From contig AP014633.1 in assembly GCA_000828835.1 (NCBI GenBank), forward strand, positions 4,278,001 to 4,342,000: a stretch of DNA of 64,000 nucleotides, given 5' to 3'. Position numbers and translations under genes: made by a program. The DNA is from Thioploca ingrica (GTDB lineage: Bacteria; Pseudomonadota; Gammaproteobacteria; Beggiatoales; Beggiatoaceae). This document shows positions 8,587 to 17,309 of the stretch, in pieces. The stretch's first letter is position 1; every line of letters begins with the position of its first letter. The notes beneath the pieces are model-generated. The model searched no databases. It was not told the origin of the DNA and saw only the letters and a list, made by a program, of their open reading frames with translations.

Positions 8587-9678
8587 TTAACTATTCAAGA
8601 TCTTAATTGTTGGGAATTTGGTGGTATAGTCTTTGGCTTGCAAGGAAAGTTTAGCGGCAACCCGGCGTGCAATTTCACGATAGATTTGCGCAATTCGTCC
8701 ATTGGGGTCAGCGATAACAGAAGGTTTACCGCTATCGGCTTGTTCGCGAATGGTAATGTCTAAGGGTAAGGCGCCCAGGAAATCAACTTCATTCTCTTGT
8801 GCCATTCGTAAGCCGCCACCTTGACCAAAGATGTACTCTTCATGACCACATTGGCTACAAATGTGAATGCTCATATTTTCGATGATACCCAGGACGGGCA
8901 CATTGACTTTTTCAAACATTTTGAGTCCCTTGCGGGCATCGAGTAGCGCAATGTCTTGTGGTGTGGTAATAATGACTGCTCCACTCACTGGAATTTTTTG
9001 TGCTAAAGTCAATTGAATATCCCCAGTACCGGGCGGTAGGTCAACGATGAGGTAATCCAGATCGCGCCAGCGGGTATCTTTCAATAATTGTTCTAGCGCT
9101 TGGGTTACCATGGGTCCTCGCCAGATCATCGGCGTTTCTTCTTCGATCAAATAACCAATGGACATGGATTGCAGGTTATGGCTCATGACCGGTTCCAGTG
9201 ATTTACCGTCTTTTGAGTCTGGTTGTTGTTTGACCCCCAACATGCGCGGCTGACTGGGACCATAAATATCCGCATCTAATATCCCAACTTGAGCACCCTC
9301 TGCCGCTAGCGCTAAAGCTAAATTGACCGCAGTGGTCGATTTACCCACACCACCTTTACCAGAAGCCACCGCAATGATATTTTTAACGCCGGGTAAAGGG
9401 GTAATTCCTTTCTGCGCTGCATGAGCAACCACTTTATGTTCAATACGAATATTAACGCTATCGATTCCCGCTATGGCATTGAGTTTGGCTTGTAACTGTT
9501 TGGTGAGTACCTCATCATAACCTTTAGTGGGATAACCAAAATTCAAATCAACTGTGACCGCATTGCCTTCAATTTGGATATTTTTAACGGTTTTAGCCGA
9601 AACTAAATCTTTTTGTAAATAGGGATCAATGTATTCTTTGAGTGCGGTTTCAATTTGTTGCTGTGAAACACCCACCAT
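8587..9678 (-). CDS. apbC: Iron-sulfur cluster carrier protein ApbC/Mrp
   Basis: This 363-residue P-loop ATPase transfers Fe-S clusters to apo-proteins. An N-terminal DUF59/MIP18-like domain (about 1-85) precedes the ParA/MinD-type domain with the deviant Walker A GKGGVGKS at residues 107-114, GILDADIYGPSQPRMLG as switch region, and LDYLIVDLPPGTGD. The cluster-binding CxxC is in ICSQCGHEE. The ATG has a GGAGGAA ribosome site. It probably heads a transcript running into dcd. Confidence 0.96.
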   Translation of the reverse strand: MVGVSQQQIETALKEYIDPYLQKDLVSAKTVKNIQIEGNAVTVDLNFGYPTKGYDEVLTKQLQAKLNAIAGIDSVNIRIEHKVVAHAAQKGITPLPGVKNIIAVASGKGGVGKSTTAVNLALALAAEGAQVGILDADIYGPSQPRMLGVKQQPDSKDGKSLEPVMSHNLQSMSIGYLIEEETPMIWRGPMVTQALEQLLKDTRWRDLDYLIVDLPPGTGDIQLTLAQKIPVSGAVIITTPQDIALLDARKGLKMFEKVNVPVLGIIENMSIHICSQCGHEEYIFGQGGGLRMAQENEVDFLGALPLDITIREQADSGKPSVIADPNGRIAQIYREIARRVAAKLSLQAKDYTTKFPTIKILNS

Positions 9679-9804
9679 AATATTCCTCCAATTGTCAGTG
9701 CAATAATAGTTTACAAATAGAATAGGTAAATAAGGGCATATTATCTAAAATTCAATAGTTAACTTTTAAGAAGATGCTCGCTATAAACAGATAGTTTCTA
9801 TCAC

Positions 9805-10254
9805 TTAATGGTTAATATTTTCGTGTTCTGCCATTTTTTTAAGTAAAAACAGTGATAATCTCACAAAATCGGCTTCAGTTAAAATACCCACCAATTTAGA
9901 TTCCCTCATCACCGGTAAACAACCTTGTTTAGTTTCTAACATAAACCGAGCGGTTTCAACTAAGTGGGTGTTTTCTTCAGCAATAACGACCTCTTTGATC
10001 ATAATTTTGTCGAGAGGAATATGAGATTCAATTTCAGCACGCTCATTTTCTTGCAGTTCGGCTAGCGTAGAAACCGAAGCAGCTAGGACATCGCGTTTAC
10101 TGACTAAACCGAGTAATTCATTGTCTTCATTAACAATAGGAATATGTCGTATTTGTTGCTTTAGCATTAATTCACGAGCTTGTTGGACCGTATCGGTGGG
10201 TTTAAGCGTGTATAATTCATGACTCATCAAATCTTTGACGATAAGCATTGTCAA
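9805..10254 (-). CDS. Two-CBS-domain protein
   Basis: The 149-residue product consists of a CBS pair. The first module spans about residues 6-60 (VKDLMSHELYTLKPTDTV, HIPIVNEDNELLGLVSKRDV) and the second about residues 85-140 (MIKEVVIAEENTHLVETARF, CLPVMRESKLVGILTEADFV). Such Bateman modules bind adenine nucleotides and usually regulate a partner. No partner domain is attached, so its target is unknown. It is divergent from the HsdM-like gene to the right. Confidence 0.9.
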   Translation of the reverse strand: MTMLIVKDLMSHELYTLKPTDTVQQARELMLKQQIRHIPIVNEDNELLGLVSKRDVLAASVSTLAELQENERAEIESHIPLDKIMIKEVVIAEENTHLVETARFMLETKQGCLPVMRESKLVGILTEADFVRLSLFLLKKMAEHENINH

Positions 10255-10327
10255 TTAACCTCTTATGTGAATAAAGTATTTTGTTTATCATGTTGAGTTG
10301 TTCGGCTTCACATTATACAGACTATCC

Positions 10328-11698
10328 ATGAATACGATTGCTGAGATTGTACAAAAACTAGGGTCACCCGCTAAACGGTTGTATCAAGAGGGTATTTCTT
10401 ATCATGCTTATTTGACAGAACTCACTTGGTTATGGTTGCTTAAAATTATGCCGACGGTAAAACCAGGAAATACCTTCTCACCCGCTCACCGCAGTTGGGA
10501 AACTTTAACTCAAAAACAAGGTTGGCAACAATTAGAATATTACCAAGAGATTATCTCACAGTTACGTCAAGTTAACGATCCTCAGATTGCGGGGATTTAT
10601 GCTCATGCACGGACTGTTTTTAAACATCCAGAACAATTAAGGGGAGTTATTTCAGCACTGACTAGTCTTGATGAGGTTATGCCGGAAGATTGGGGAGAAA
10701 TATATGAAATCTTATTGGAGGAGGAATCTCATCAGCAAGGCGGTTACCTCCAAATAGTACCACGTTGTTTAATTGATCTCATCGTTATCCTAACACAACC
10801 TCAGTTGGGCGAATTGATTCAAGATCCCCTCGCGGGTACAGCCAGTTTTATCGTCGCCGCCGACCAATACATTCAAGTGACGAGCGAAATAGAGGACTAT
10901 GAAGGTAACCCATTAAAAACGAGCGATTTTATTGCGTTAGAACCCGATTTAATCCGGCAGAGATTGGCTGTGATGAATTGTTTACTACATCAAATTAATT
11001 CATCTTCAGCGGTATCGGTACAATGGGGTGATAGTTTATTATCTAATCAAGCAGTTGGGTGTTTGGCTGATGTTATTTTTAGTGTGTTAGTTTTTACCCG
11101 TGATCCGAATCAGGAACTGGGCAAACAAGATACGGCTCTGGCACTATTACAACATATTTATCAATCACTTAAACCAGGTGGTCGAGCCGCCGTCATCTTG
11201 TCTGATAATGTCTTAAGAGCTGCCGGACCTGCCCAACAAGTTCGTACCACTTTACTGAATACTTGCGTGTTACATACGGTATTGCGATTACCTCACGGTA
11301 TTTTTTATCCTTACAAAATACCGGCTCAGGTGTTATTTTTCCGGCGAAGTCACTCGAGTCAGGAACAAACCGAGCAAGTTTGGTTTTATGATGCCCGAAC
11401 TGGTTTTCCGACCTTTGGGCAATATTTACGGTTAAATAGAGAACATTTACGACCATTTGAAATCGCTTATGGTGATGACCCGCTGGGACAATCGGCTCGC
11501 TACGATGAAGGTGAAGGTAAACGTTGGCGTTGTTTTAGTCGTGACGCTATAGCAAAACAGGGGGATAGATTAGACTTGTGTTGGTTACTAGAAGAAAAAT
11601 CAAGCTTAGGTAATAAGGTCTCTTCTCAAACTATTTGGGAAGTGTTAGATGAAACCGTAGAAGAACTCGAATTTTTAACCACTTTATTACGAAGCTAA
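10328..11698 (+). CDS. HsdM-like N6-adenine methyltransferase homologue with degenerate catalytic motifs
   Basis: The fold is that of type I modification subunits: an N-terminal helical domain (IVQKL, YHAYLTELTWLWLLKIMP), a Rossmann core, GGRAAVILSDNVLR, then LRLPHGIFYPYKIPAQVLFF. Key motifs are altered. Motif I, normally DPxCGTGGF, reads DPLAGTASF (residues 166-174), and motif IV, normally NPPF/NPPY, is replaced by FSVLVF after DVI (residues 249-256). Methyl transfer is therefore unlikely, though SAM binding could persist. No hsdS or hsdR is adjacent. I place the start at the ATG at 10328, which gives the usual MNTIAEIVQKL beginning; an in-frame ATG 30 bp earlier would add ten residues. Confidence 0.75.
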   Translation: MNTIAEIVQKLGSPAKRLYQEGISYHAYLTELTWLWLLKIMPTVKPGNTFSPAHRSWETLTQKQGWQQLEYYQEIISQLRQVNDPQIAGIYAHARTVFKHPEQLRGVISALTSLDEVMPEDWGEIYEILLEEESHQQGGYLQIVPRCLIDLIVILTQPQLGELIQDPLAGTASFIVAADQYIQVTSEIEDYEGNPLKTSDFIALEPDLIRQRLAVMNCLLHQINSSSAVSVQWGDSLLSNQAVGCLADVIFSVLVFTRDPNQELGKQDTALALLQHIYQSLKPGGRAAVILSDNVLRAAGPAQQVRTTLLNTCVLHTVLRLPHGIFYPYKIPAQVLFFRRSHSSQEQTEQVWFYDARTGFPTFGQYLRLNREHLRPFEIAYGDDPLGQSARYDEGEGKRWRCFSRDAIAKQGDRLDLCWLLEEKSSLGNKVSSQTIWEVLDETVEELEFLTTLLRS

Positions 11699-11742
11699 AG
11701 CTAGAAAAAGTAATCACTTTGCGATATCAAGCGCTTATTAAA

Positions 11743-11774
11743 AAAAATTCTGTGAAGTTATATTCTCTTCACAG
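11743..11774 (-). terminator. Stem-loop, likely terminator of the pentapeptide gene
   Basis: CTGTGAAG (11750-11757) and CTTCACAG (11767-11774) form a perfect 8-bp stem with a 9-base loop. On the minus strand the stem is followed by AATTTTTTT, fitting termination of the leftward gene ending at 11914. Half the stem is AT, so strength is uncertain. Confidence 0.5.
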
Positions 11775-11913
11775 ATTCTATATTGATGAGGTCAACAACT
11801 TTATCTCAGTTTTTATTGAGATGATACGCTTAACGGTCTTATACCTAATGCAGTTATGGGTTACTTGATGCTCAATAACCATTCTTAATAGCGAGGCGTT
11901 AACGGGTTAGATT

Positions 11914-12369
11914 TTAAGAATTGATATCGGCTGGCAGACCAACTGCGCCGGTGACATTGGCATCTTTAAAATTGGCACCCTTGATTTCTGCTCCTTTAAA
12001 ATTAGCACCACTGACGTCGGCACCGCGGAGATTAGCACCACCTAAGTTAGCACCACTTAAATTGGCTCGGCTCAATTTAGCACCTCGTAGGTTAGCTCGA
12101 CGTAAACTCGCGCCCGATAAAATAGCACCTCTTAAATCTGCACCCCGTAAATTAGCACCTTTGAGTTTAGCACCCCGTAAATTAGCGCCTCGTAATCTGG
12201 CACGTGCTAACCGAGCGCCATTAAGTTTAGCATCTGTTAAATTACAGTGATCACATTTTTTAGTGTCTTTTAAAGTGTCAACATGTGCTTTGTTAGCAGC
12301 ATTAGTTATCGGGATGGGACCTAGTAAACTGAATCCAAGTAACACGATTAATATCGGTAGTTTTTTCAT
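11914..12369 (-). CDS. Secreted pentapeptide-repeat protein
   Basis: The 151-residue product has a signal peptide (MKKLPILIVLLGFSLLGPIP, cleaved near ITNA), then a CDHCNL motif followed by about 18-20 tandem A(N/D/K/R)LxG pentapeptides, which form a right-handed quadrilateral beta-helix. The signal peptide places it in the periplasm or outside. Family members range from DNA-gyrase mimics to structural proteins, and function cannot be read from the repeats; a periplasmic protein is unlikely to act on gyrase. A purine-rich AAGGAAGGAAAA ribosome site precedes the ATG. The repeats leave a long artefactual open frame on the other strand. Confidence 0.9.
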   Translation of the reverse strand: MKKLPILIVLLGFSLLGPIPITNAANKAHVDTLKDTKKCDHCNLTDAKLNGARLARARLRGANLRGAKLKGANLRGADLRGAILSGASLRRANLRGAKLSRANLSGANLGGANLRGADVSGANFKGAEIKGANFKDANVTGAVGLPADINS

Positions 12370-12430
12370 AGCATTTTCCTTCCTTCTAAGGTAATGTTAT
12401 AATGCACTTAATAATATAATTTAATTTCTT

Positions 12431-12519
12431 AGACCTTATCGGTAATAACCGGAGTGGTTATAAACTCAATGAGTGATCTCACCCAAAATCAATGTTTACA
12501 GTTATTGCCGATAAAGTCT
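12431..12519. ncRNA. Long inverted repeat, possible structured RNA or small palindromic element
   Basis: AGACCTTATCGGTAATAAC (12431-12449) and GTTATTGCCGATAAAGTCT (12501-12519) pair over 19 positions with one mismatch and one possible G-U, closing a loop of about 50 bases that includes a GAGTGATCTCAC hairpin. No T-run follows. It could be an untranslated RNA, the leader of the pentapeptide gene, or a relic of a small mobile element. Being seen as structure only, the class is a guess. Confidence 0.35.
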
Positions 12520-13040
12520 ACTTAACTAACTACCTCTAGGTAAGAAGGTTTTTAATTCAAATTGCTTCTTTGCAAACGCTTACTGATAAATAAGACTTAT
12601 TAACACCTATTTTACCTTCAGTAATGACTTGCTATTTTAGTTTCCCTTATCTATAACTCTAGCAGTTAATTGTGGGAGATACTAGCGATATCCCAGAAGA
12701 ATAAATAATAATATCTGCTTTCATAAGTCGTGAAGCAGTCGTCTATAAAGGTTTTCTCCTACTCATAGAAGAAGTAACGCTGATAAGCTTAAAGTAGCTT
12801 AGAATAAATGGTATAAATGTACCTAATTTCAGTCAAGCGATTGTTGTAAAAAAATTCTGCTATAAAAATAAAATTAATCGAATAATACCTTTGAAGTAAG
12901 TCCAGCATTCGGTTTACCCCTGAGTACTATTATACCCGCTGTTATCAAAAAAAGTTTTAGTGTCACTGAGAGAACTATTTTACGTGAATTTCGCCAGTGG
13001 GTGACAGAGCAGATAAATCGTTCGTGAACACCAGTTATTA
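12520..13040. other. Gene-free stretch of about 520 bp
   Basis: No start codon with ribosome site opens a convincing gene. The stretch is AT-rich. A plus-strand open segment of about 49 codons without any ATG (12878-13027, ending IKKSFSVTERTILREFRQWV and a few more residues) may be the tail of a decayed gene. Confidence 0.3.
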
Positions 13041-13997
13041 TTAATACAAACTATCGGCTAACACTTTGATAGCTTTTACAATATATTGTGAAACAGCCAA
13101 TAAATAGCGATTATCCACAATAATAATTCTACCCGCTTGACCCGCTTCGCTAGCAGCAATCGCTGGATTATTTAACAACTGCTGATAAACTTGGTCAAAT
13201 TCACCGAGTTGAGCATAGCTAATGATAAATTGAGGTTGCCAAGTTAAAATTTGTTCGTCACTCACTTTGGCATATTGTTCAATTCCTTGTTCAGCAGCGA
13301 TATTAATCGCACCAATCAACTTGACGATATCATCAAAAGTGGTATAACGACCGGCAGTATAATGGTCTAAACTGTATGATATTACTCGGGGTGGTTGAAG
13401 AGTCGTTGGAATTTGAGCCAGAATCGCTTGAATTTCACTGGACATTTGAGCAATTAAATCAGCAGCCCGTTGTTCTTCGCCAATCGCATAACCGATGAGA
13501 CGGATATTATTTTTAATCTCTTCAATTCGCTGAAATTGAGTGAGACGTAAAATCGGTGCCGCTGAAGTTTTTAACAATTCCAAGGTTTCCGCACGCGTGT
13601 AACTCGCCACTAAAATTAAATCCGGTTGAAGACTTAAAATACGTTCAACATTATCACCCATAGATTGAGCGACTTGGCGTGCTGGTATAATCACATTACT
13701 GTATTGAGGATCGAGAGCTAAAGTACTTACGGCAATAATCCGTTCTAGCGGGCAAATCGCCAATAAAATTTCATCAGTTGCCAGGGTTTGCGAAATAATG
13801 CGTTGTGGGCGTTTAGGAATGAGAAGAATTTCGCCGGTAGCCTCATATAATTTTCGAGGAAACGGGGTTATCTCGCTAGGTAGGGTGATTACGGGTGATG
13901 AAGACGGGTTGTGTACCAGCAGTTTACTCTGCATTCCCCAAAAAAACGCTACTAACAAAATAACTAATAAGACTAAAATAAATTGAGAACGTCCCAT
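13041..13997 (-). CDS. Periplasmic binding protein of the BtuF/FecB type (metal chelate or cobalamin ABC uptake)
   Basis: The 318-residue product has an N-terminal hydrophobic segment (FILVLLVILLVAFFWGM) without a lipobox cysteine, so it is a signal peptide or membrane anchor. The rest fits the Peripla_BP_2 fold: PQRIISQTLATDEILLAI, VERILSLQPDLILVASYT, and ILTWQPQFIISY in the second lobe, linked by a long helix. The family delivers ferric siderophores, haem or cobalamin to an ABC importer. No permease or ATPase gene is adjacent, so the substrate is unassigned. It begins 24 bp after the zinc metallopeptidase upstream and is probably co-transcribed. Confidence 0.8.
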   Translation of the reverse strand: MGRSQFILVLLVILLVAFFWGMQSKLLVHNPSSSPVITLPSEITPFPRKLYEATGEILLIPKRPQRIISQTLATDEILLAICPLERIIAVSTLALDPQYSNVIIPARQVAQSMGDNVERILSLQPDLILVASYTRAETLELLKTSAAPILRLTQFQRIEEIKNNIRLIGYAIGEEQRAADLIAQMSSEIQAILAQIPTTLQPPRVISYSLDHYTAGRYTTFDDIVKLIGAINIAAEQGIEQYAKVSDEQILTWQPQFIISYAQLGEFDQVYQQLLNNPAIAASEAGQAGRIIIVDNRYLLAVSQYIVKAIKVLADSLY

Positions 13998-14021
13998 GCT
14001 CTGAACTACTTACTAATAAAA

Positions 14022-14702
14022 TCAACGTTTTAAAATCGCAAGCCAGCGCCATAAATTCAGCAAACTCGCTAATGAAGCAGAAGCATAGGTTAAAGCGCAA
14101 GCGGTTAGAATCAATCGAGCCGCACGTTGATCTTTAACAGCAATATATTGACCTTTCGCTAATAGCGGGAGTGCCCTCCTAAAGCTAGCATCCCATTCAA
14201 CCGGTAAAGTGATTAAATGAACCAATGCGGCGGTACCCAAACTAGCAAAACCACCCAAAAACATCAAGACACTGGCGGCAGGAATCCTGATGACCAAAGC
14301 AACGACCGGTATCATGACCATGAGCCCGGCGCCAAGCTTTTCTGCCGATTGGGCGATTTCAACTAATTGGGTACGCTGCTGTAAAGGTTGATAACCAATA
14401 TGATCCTGAATAGCATGTCCCACTTCATGTGCCGCAGTGACCACTGCAGTCAAAGATTTACCTTCCCAATTTTCCCGACTTAATCGCACGACTTTTTGAA
14501 TCGGATCATAGTGATCACCCAATTCAGTCAGTTGAACTTGAACCGCAGATAAATTCAATCTATCAAGTAGATGGCGAGCAAGTTCACCACCCGTACCGGG
14601 AAAATCGTCACGGGATTGACTGTAGTGGGTCAGGATTTGTCTTGCCCAGAGTTGCGGACCAAAAATAATAATGATGAAAAACAATAAAATAAGAATATAC
14701 AT
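14022..14702 (-). CDS. Membrane zinc metallopeptidase (YugP/Zn_peptidase_2 type)
   Basis: The 226-residue product has an N-terminal membrane helix (YILILLFFIIIIFGPQLWA), a zinc-binding AAHEVGHAIQDH motif near residues 90-101 with the HExxH core, and further hydrophobic helices (GLMVMIPVVALVIRIPAASV, VLMFLGGFASLGTAALVHL). The acidic DASFRRALPLLAKG segment resembles the third-ligand region of this family (VEWDASFRRAL). It is an inner-membrane peptidase of unknown substrate. A second zinc peptidase, of the YpfJ family, lies 2.6 kb away but is not closely related. Confidence 0.88.
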   Translation of the reverse strand: MYILILLFFIIIIFGPQLWARQILTHYSQSRDDFPGTGGELARHLLDRLNLSAVQVQLTELGDHYDPIQKVVRLSRENWEGKSLTAVVTAAHEVGHAIQDHIGYQPLQQRTQLVEIAQSAEKLGAGLMVMIPVVALVIRIPAASVLMFLGGFASLGTAALVHLITLPVEWDASFRRALPLLAKGQYIAVKDQRAARLILTACALTYASASLASLLNLWRWLAILKR

Positions 14703-14759
14703 TGTTATGAATAAGTTAACGAATTATTTATAATTTCAGTTAAACAAATACAATGATAA

Positions 14760-15689
14760 TTAGCAATCATAACCACGCTCTGCGAGGTTAATTCCAATTA
14801 ATTGACTCGTTCTTTGATTACTGTCACGAAAATAATTGCCAACCTGTTCAGCAATCGTTTGTTCTAAACGCTTTTCTACTTTATTATGAATAAATTGTGG
14901 AGTAACCCATTCAATGATTCTTGTCAATTTTCCAACTATATTCCATGCTAATCGACCGAGTGAACTAGAAGAAGGGTGTGTACAAAAAATATTAAGATGT
15001 CGTCGAACAGCGAAGGTAACACCCTTAATACCAATATTTCTCCGCAGATGTGATTGAATTGGAATCACTTTGGCGCCAGCGAAGTTGATGATCTTTTGCG
15101 TAACAGCTTGTTGATCTATTTTTAATAATTCCATTGGTAATACCAGCACGTTATCTATACCAAATAAATTTTGATAATACTTAATTGGTAGATCATATTC
15201 CAGATGATCCAGACGACAAATAGCTCCCAAGCCAAGCCTCCTTGATTTACTTGAGCCAATAATGTACTGTCGAATCGTTACGTTACCTGCCCCGATAAGA
15301 TATTGTCCATATGAGGATTTTATCATTGATTTTTGTTCACGGATGAAAATGAGAATCCGAGCTTTCGGGAAAACGGCACAGAGTCGATCAGCCACTTCTT
15401 TAGTCCAATACCTATTATTAACATGATCGCTCATTAAAAGCTCATCTGATATGACTGGAATAAGTCCTCTCTTGTACGCCTCATACAGACCCGGTTTAAA
15501 TACTTGGCGTACTGCTTCAGGAGAAAAACGAAAAGGATTTTTAATAATAAATTGTTCACTGGTAAATCCTTGATATGGTCCCCAGGGACTTATAAAACCA
15601 GCTTGTTCTTGGCTGAAAATTTCATATTGTAGCCAGGTTGAAGCGGCTTTGGGATAACCAACATGAATAAGTAACTGATAGTCTGACAT
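14760..15689 (-). CDS. Sulfotransferase-family protein
   Basis: The 309-residue product has the PAPS-binding elements of sulfotransferases: the 5'-phosphosulfate loop VGYPKAASTWLQ (residues 10-21) and the 3'-phosphate segment ARILIFIREQKSMIKSSYGQ in the middle. The C-terminal region (RRNIGIKG, HPSSSSLGRL) is less conserved. These enzymes sulfate polysaccharides, lipids or small molecules, and the acceptor is unknown. No glycan-assembly cluster adjoins it, though a DUF6311-like membrane protein and a secreted beta-helix protein lie 2.5-8 kb away. It is co-oriented with the peptidase gene downstream. Confidence 0.8.
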   Translation of the reverse strand: MSDYQLLIHVGYPKAASTWLQYEIFSQEQAGFISPWGPYQGFTSEQFIIKNPFRFSPEAVRQVFKPGLYEAYKRGLIPVISDELLMSDHVNNRYWTKEVADRLCAVFPKARILIFIREQKSMIKSSYGQYLIGAGNVTIRQYIIGSSKSRRLGLGAICRLDHLEYDLPIKYYQNLFGIDNVLVLPMELLKIDQQAVTQKIINFAGAKVIPIQSHLRRNIGIKGVTFAVRRHLNIFCTHPSSSSLGRLAWNIVGKLTRIIEWVTPQFIHNKVEKRLEQTIAEQVGNYFRDSNQRTSQLIGINLAERGYDC

Positions 15690-15726
15690 GACTAATTTTC
15701 CATTAGAGATTTACAGTAAGTAATTA

Positions 15727-16617
15727 TTACCCATTGAGTTGTGGTAAAGCAAACGCTAAAGCCAATGGTAAACTCACAAAACTCATTAAATTCCCTAACA
15801 TCACAATCGCCGCAACTTGGTGAGGTTCTTGTTGATATTGTTCCGCAATGATGTAATTGATTATTGCCGGCGGTAATACCGCCAAGATCAGTAAGCCACT
15901 CGACTGCAGCGGGGTTAAGCTAAACCAGGGTCGAATAAGCAAATACATCAATGCACCAGAAAGTGGACGCAAAACTGCACCTAGTAACCCAATTTTCCAA
16001 TGAGTTAAATCGATATCGACCAACCGTGCGCCGAGTGAAAGTAACATCACGGGGATAGCACACAAACCTAACATTTCGATGGGTTTAAGCAATAATGTTG
16101 GCACTTTTACCGCCATCAAACTGAGCATGAGACCCATAAAAGTGGCTTGGATAAGCGGCAATTTAATTAAACTAAACCAAGAGGCGGATTGATTGACCAT
16201 ATAAATTCCTAAAGTAAAATTTAAAATGGTGGTTATCATGAGAAATAAGATGGCTATGGGTAACCCTGGCTCGCCAAAAGCAAATAAGGCCACCGGAATG
16301 CCCATATTCCCAGTATTGACAAACATCATCGCGGGCATGAAAGTCTTATAATTAATACCGAGCCAGCGAATGAGTGGCCAGACGAGTAGTCCGGAACCCA
16401 ATAAAATAAGCGTTGCTGCTAAGGTTAACTGTTGGTAATCTACTATATTAAAAGATTTATCTGTTAATACCGTAAATAGTAAAGCCGGACTGAAAATTGC
16501 CAGGTTAAGTCGATTAATAGAAGTCATCTCTATGGGTCGGAAACGCGCATAGAAATAGCCTAATGTTACAATAAAAACAATCGGAAAAATAACGGTAAAA
16601 ATTCGAACCACTAACAT
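15727..16617 (-). CDS. AEC-family (auxin efflux carrier-like) transporter
   Basis: The 296-residue product is almost entirely membrane helices, about eight to ten, with the family landmarks INRLNLAIFSPALLFTVL near residue 34, FVNTGNMGIPVALFAFGEPG near residue 98, and the C-terminal LAVLPPAIINYIIAEQYQ. AEC carriers export or import small organic acids such as malate or malonate. No neighbouring gene identifies the substrate. The start codon lies 58 bp from a divergent gene. Confidence 0.9.
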   Translation of the reverse strand: MLVVRIFTVIFPIVFIVTLGYFYARFRPIEMTSINRLNLAIFSPALLFTVLTDKSFNIVDYQQLTLAATLILLGSGLLVWPLIRWLGINYKTFMPAMMFVNTGNMGIPVALFAFGEPGLPIAILFLMITTILNFTLGIYMVNQSASWFSLIKLPLIQATFMGLMLSLMAVKVPTLLLKPIEMLGLCAIPVMLLSLGARLVDIDLTHWKIGLLGAVLRPLSGALMYLLIRPWFSLTPLQSSGLLILAVLPPAIINYIIAEQYQQEPHQVAAIVMLGNLMSFVSLPLALAFALPQLNG

Positions 16618-16675
16618 ATATCGATGTTAACAACTCATTCTTAAAAATATTGCTATTCGGATTCAAATACACTGT

Positions 16676-17218
16676 ATGTCAAAAGCATTTTTTAGTAAAG
16701 ATCTTATTCCGAATAAATTTCTGCTGTGGAGCTTAGGAATTCTTATTTTAATGGGCTTGTTTGGTATGGCCACTATTAAATTCAAAACGATTGTTTACTA
16801 TTTTCCCTTTATTAAAAGATTTATTTCTGTTTTACTGATTGTTATAATTATTTTAATCATCGGTTTTTTTTTAGCCTTGTATGTTTCTGATAATATTAGC
16901 CAATTTTTAACTAGAAAAGTTCAAATTAAAATAGATATCACTGAGTATTTGCAGAAAGGTCTTCGGATTACCAGGGAAGATAAACAAGATCGGCTTAGTC
17001 AGTTTGAAATAGAAAATATTAATAATTTAGCTAAAAATTTTGCTACTCAGGAAGTAAGAAGACATATAGGGAATATCAGTAAAGAATTTTTGCTGTGGCA
17101 TCTATTTACTTTTTTTATACTCGGTATATCTTTATTCGTTATCATCATCGTGTTATTTTTTCATAAACCATCGTTGCAATCCATTATTTTGTATATTTTT
17201 CAAGGGAAGTGTCCTTAA
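16676..17218 (+). CDS. Unknown membrane protein with three predicted helices
   Basis: The 180-residue product has hydrophobic segments at about residues 16-32 (FLLWSLGILILMGLFGM), 45-68 (FISVLLIVIIILIIGFFLAL) and 142-163 (HLFTFFILGISLFVIIIVLF). The soluble segment between the second and third is charged (TREDKQDRLSQFEIENINNL). I recognise no family. It is followed on the same strand by the ypfJ-type peptidase gene about 90 bp later, so the two may be one transcript. Confidence 0.6.
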   Translation: MSKAFFSKDLIPNKFLLWSLGILILMGLFGMATIKFKTIVYYFPFIKRFISVLLIVIIILIIGFFLALYVSDNISQFLTRKVQIKIDITEYLQKGLRITREDKQDRLSQFEIENINNLAKNFATQEVRRHIGNISKEFLLWHLFTFFILGISLFVIIIVLFFHKPSLQSIILYIFQGKCP

Positions 17219-17309
17219 TTATCATTTAACCAAGCAGAAGGTATTGCAAAACGCTATTCATCCCACCACACTACAAAATTGGCTCTATTTTAACGGAAGG
17301 AAATCTATT

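Noticed and set aside
11921..12250. Long plus-strand open frame rich in Ala-Pro-Leu
   Set aside because: It is the mirror of the pentapeptide repeats on the minus strand; the regular repeat keeps the opposite frame open without coding evidence.
12878..13027. Open segment of about 49 codons ending in FSVTERTILREFRQWV and a few more residues
   Set aside because: There is no start codon or ribosome site and no recognisable family; at most a decayed gene tail.
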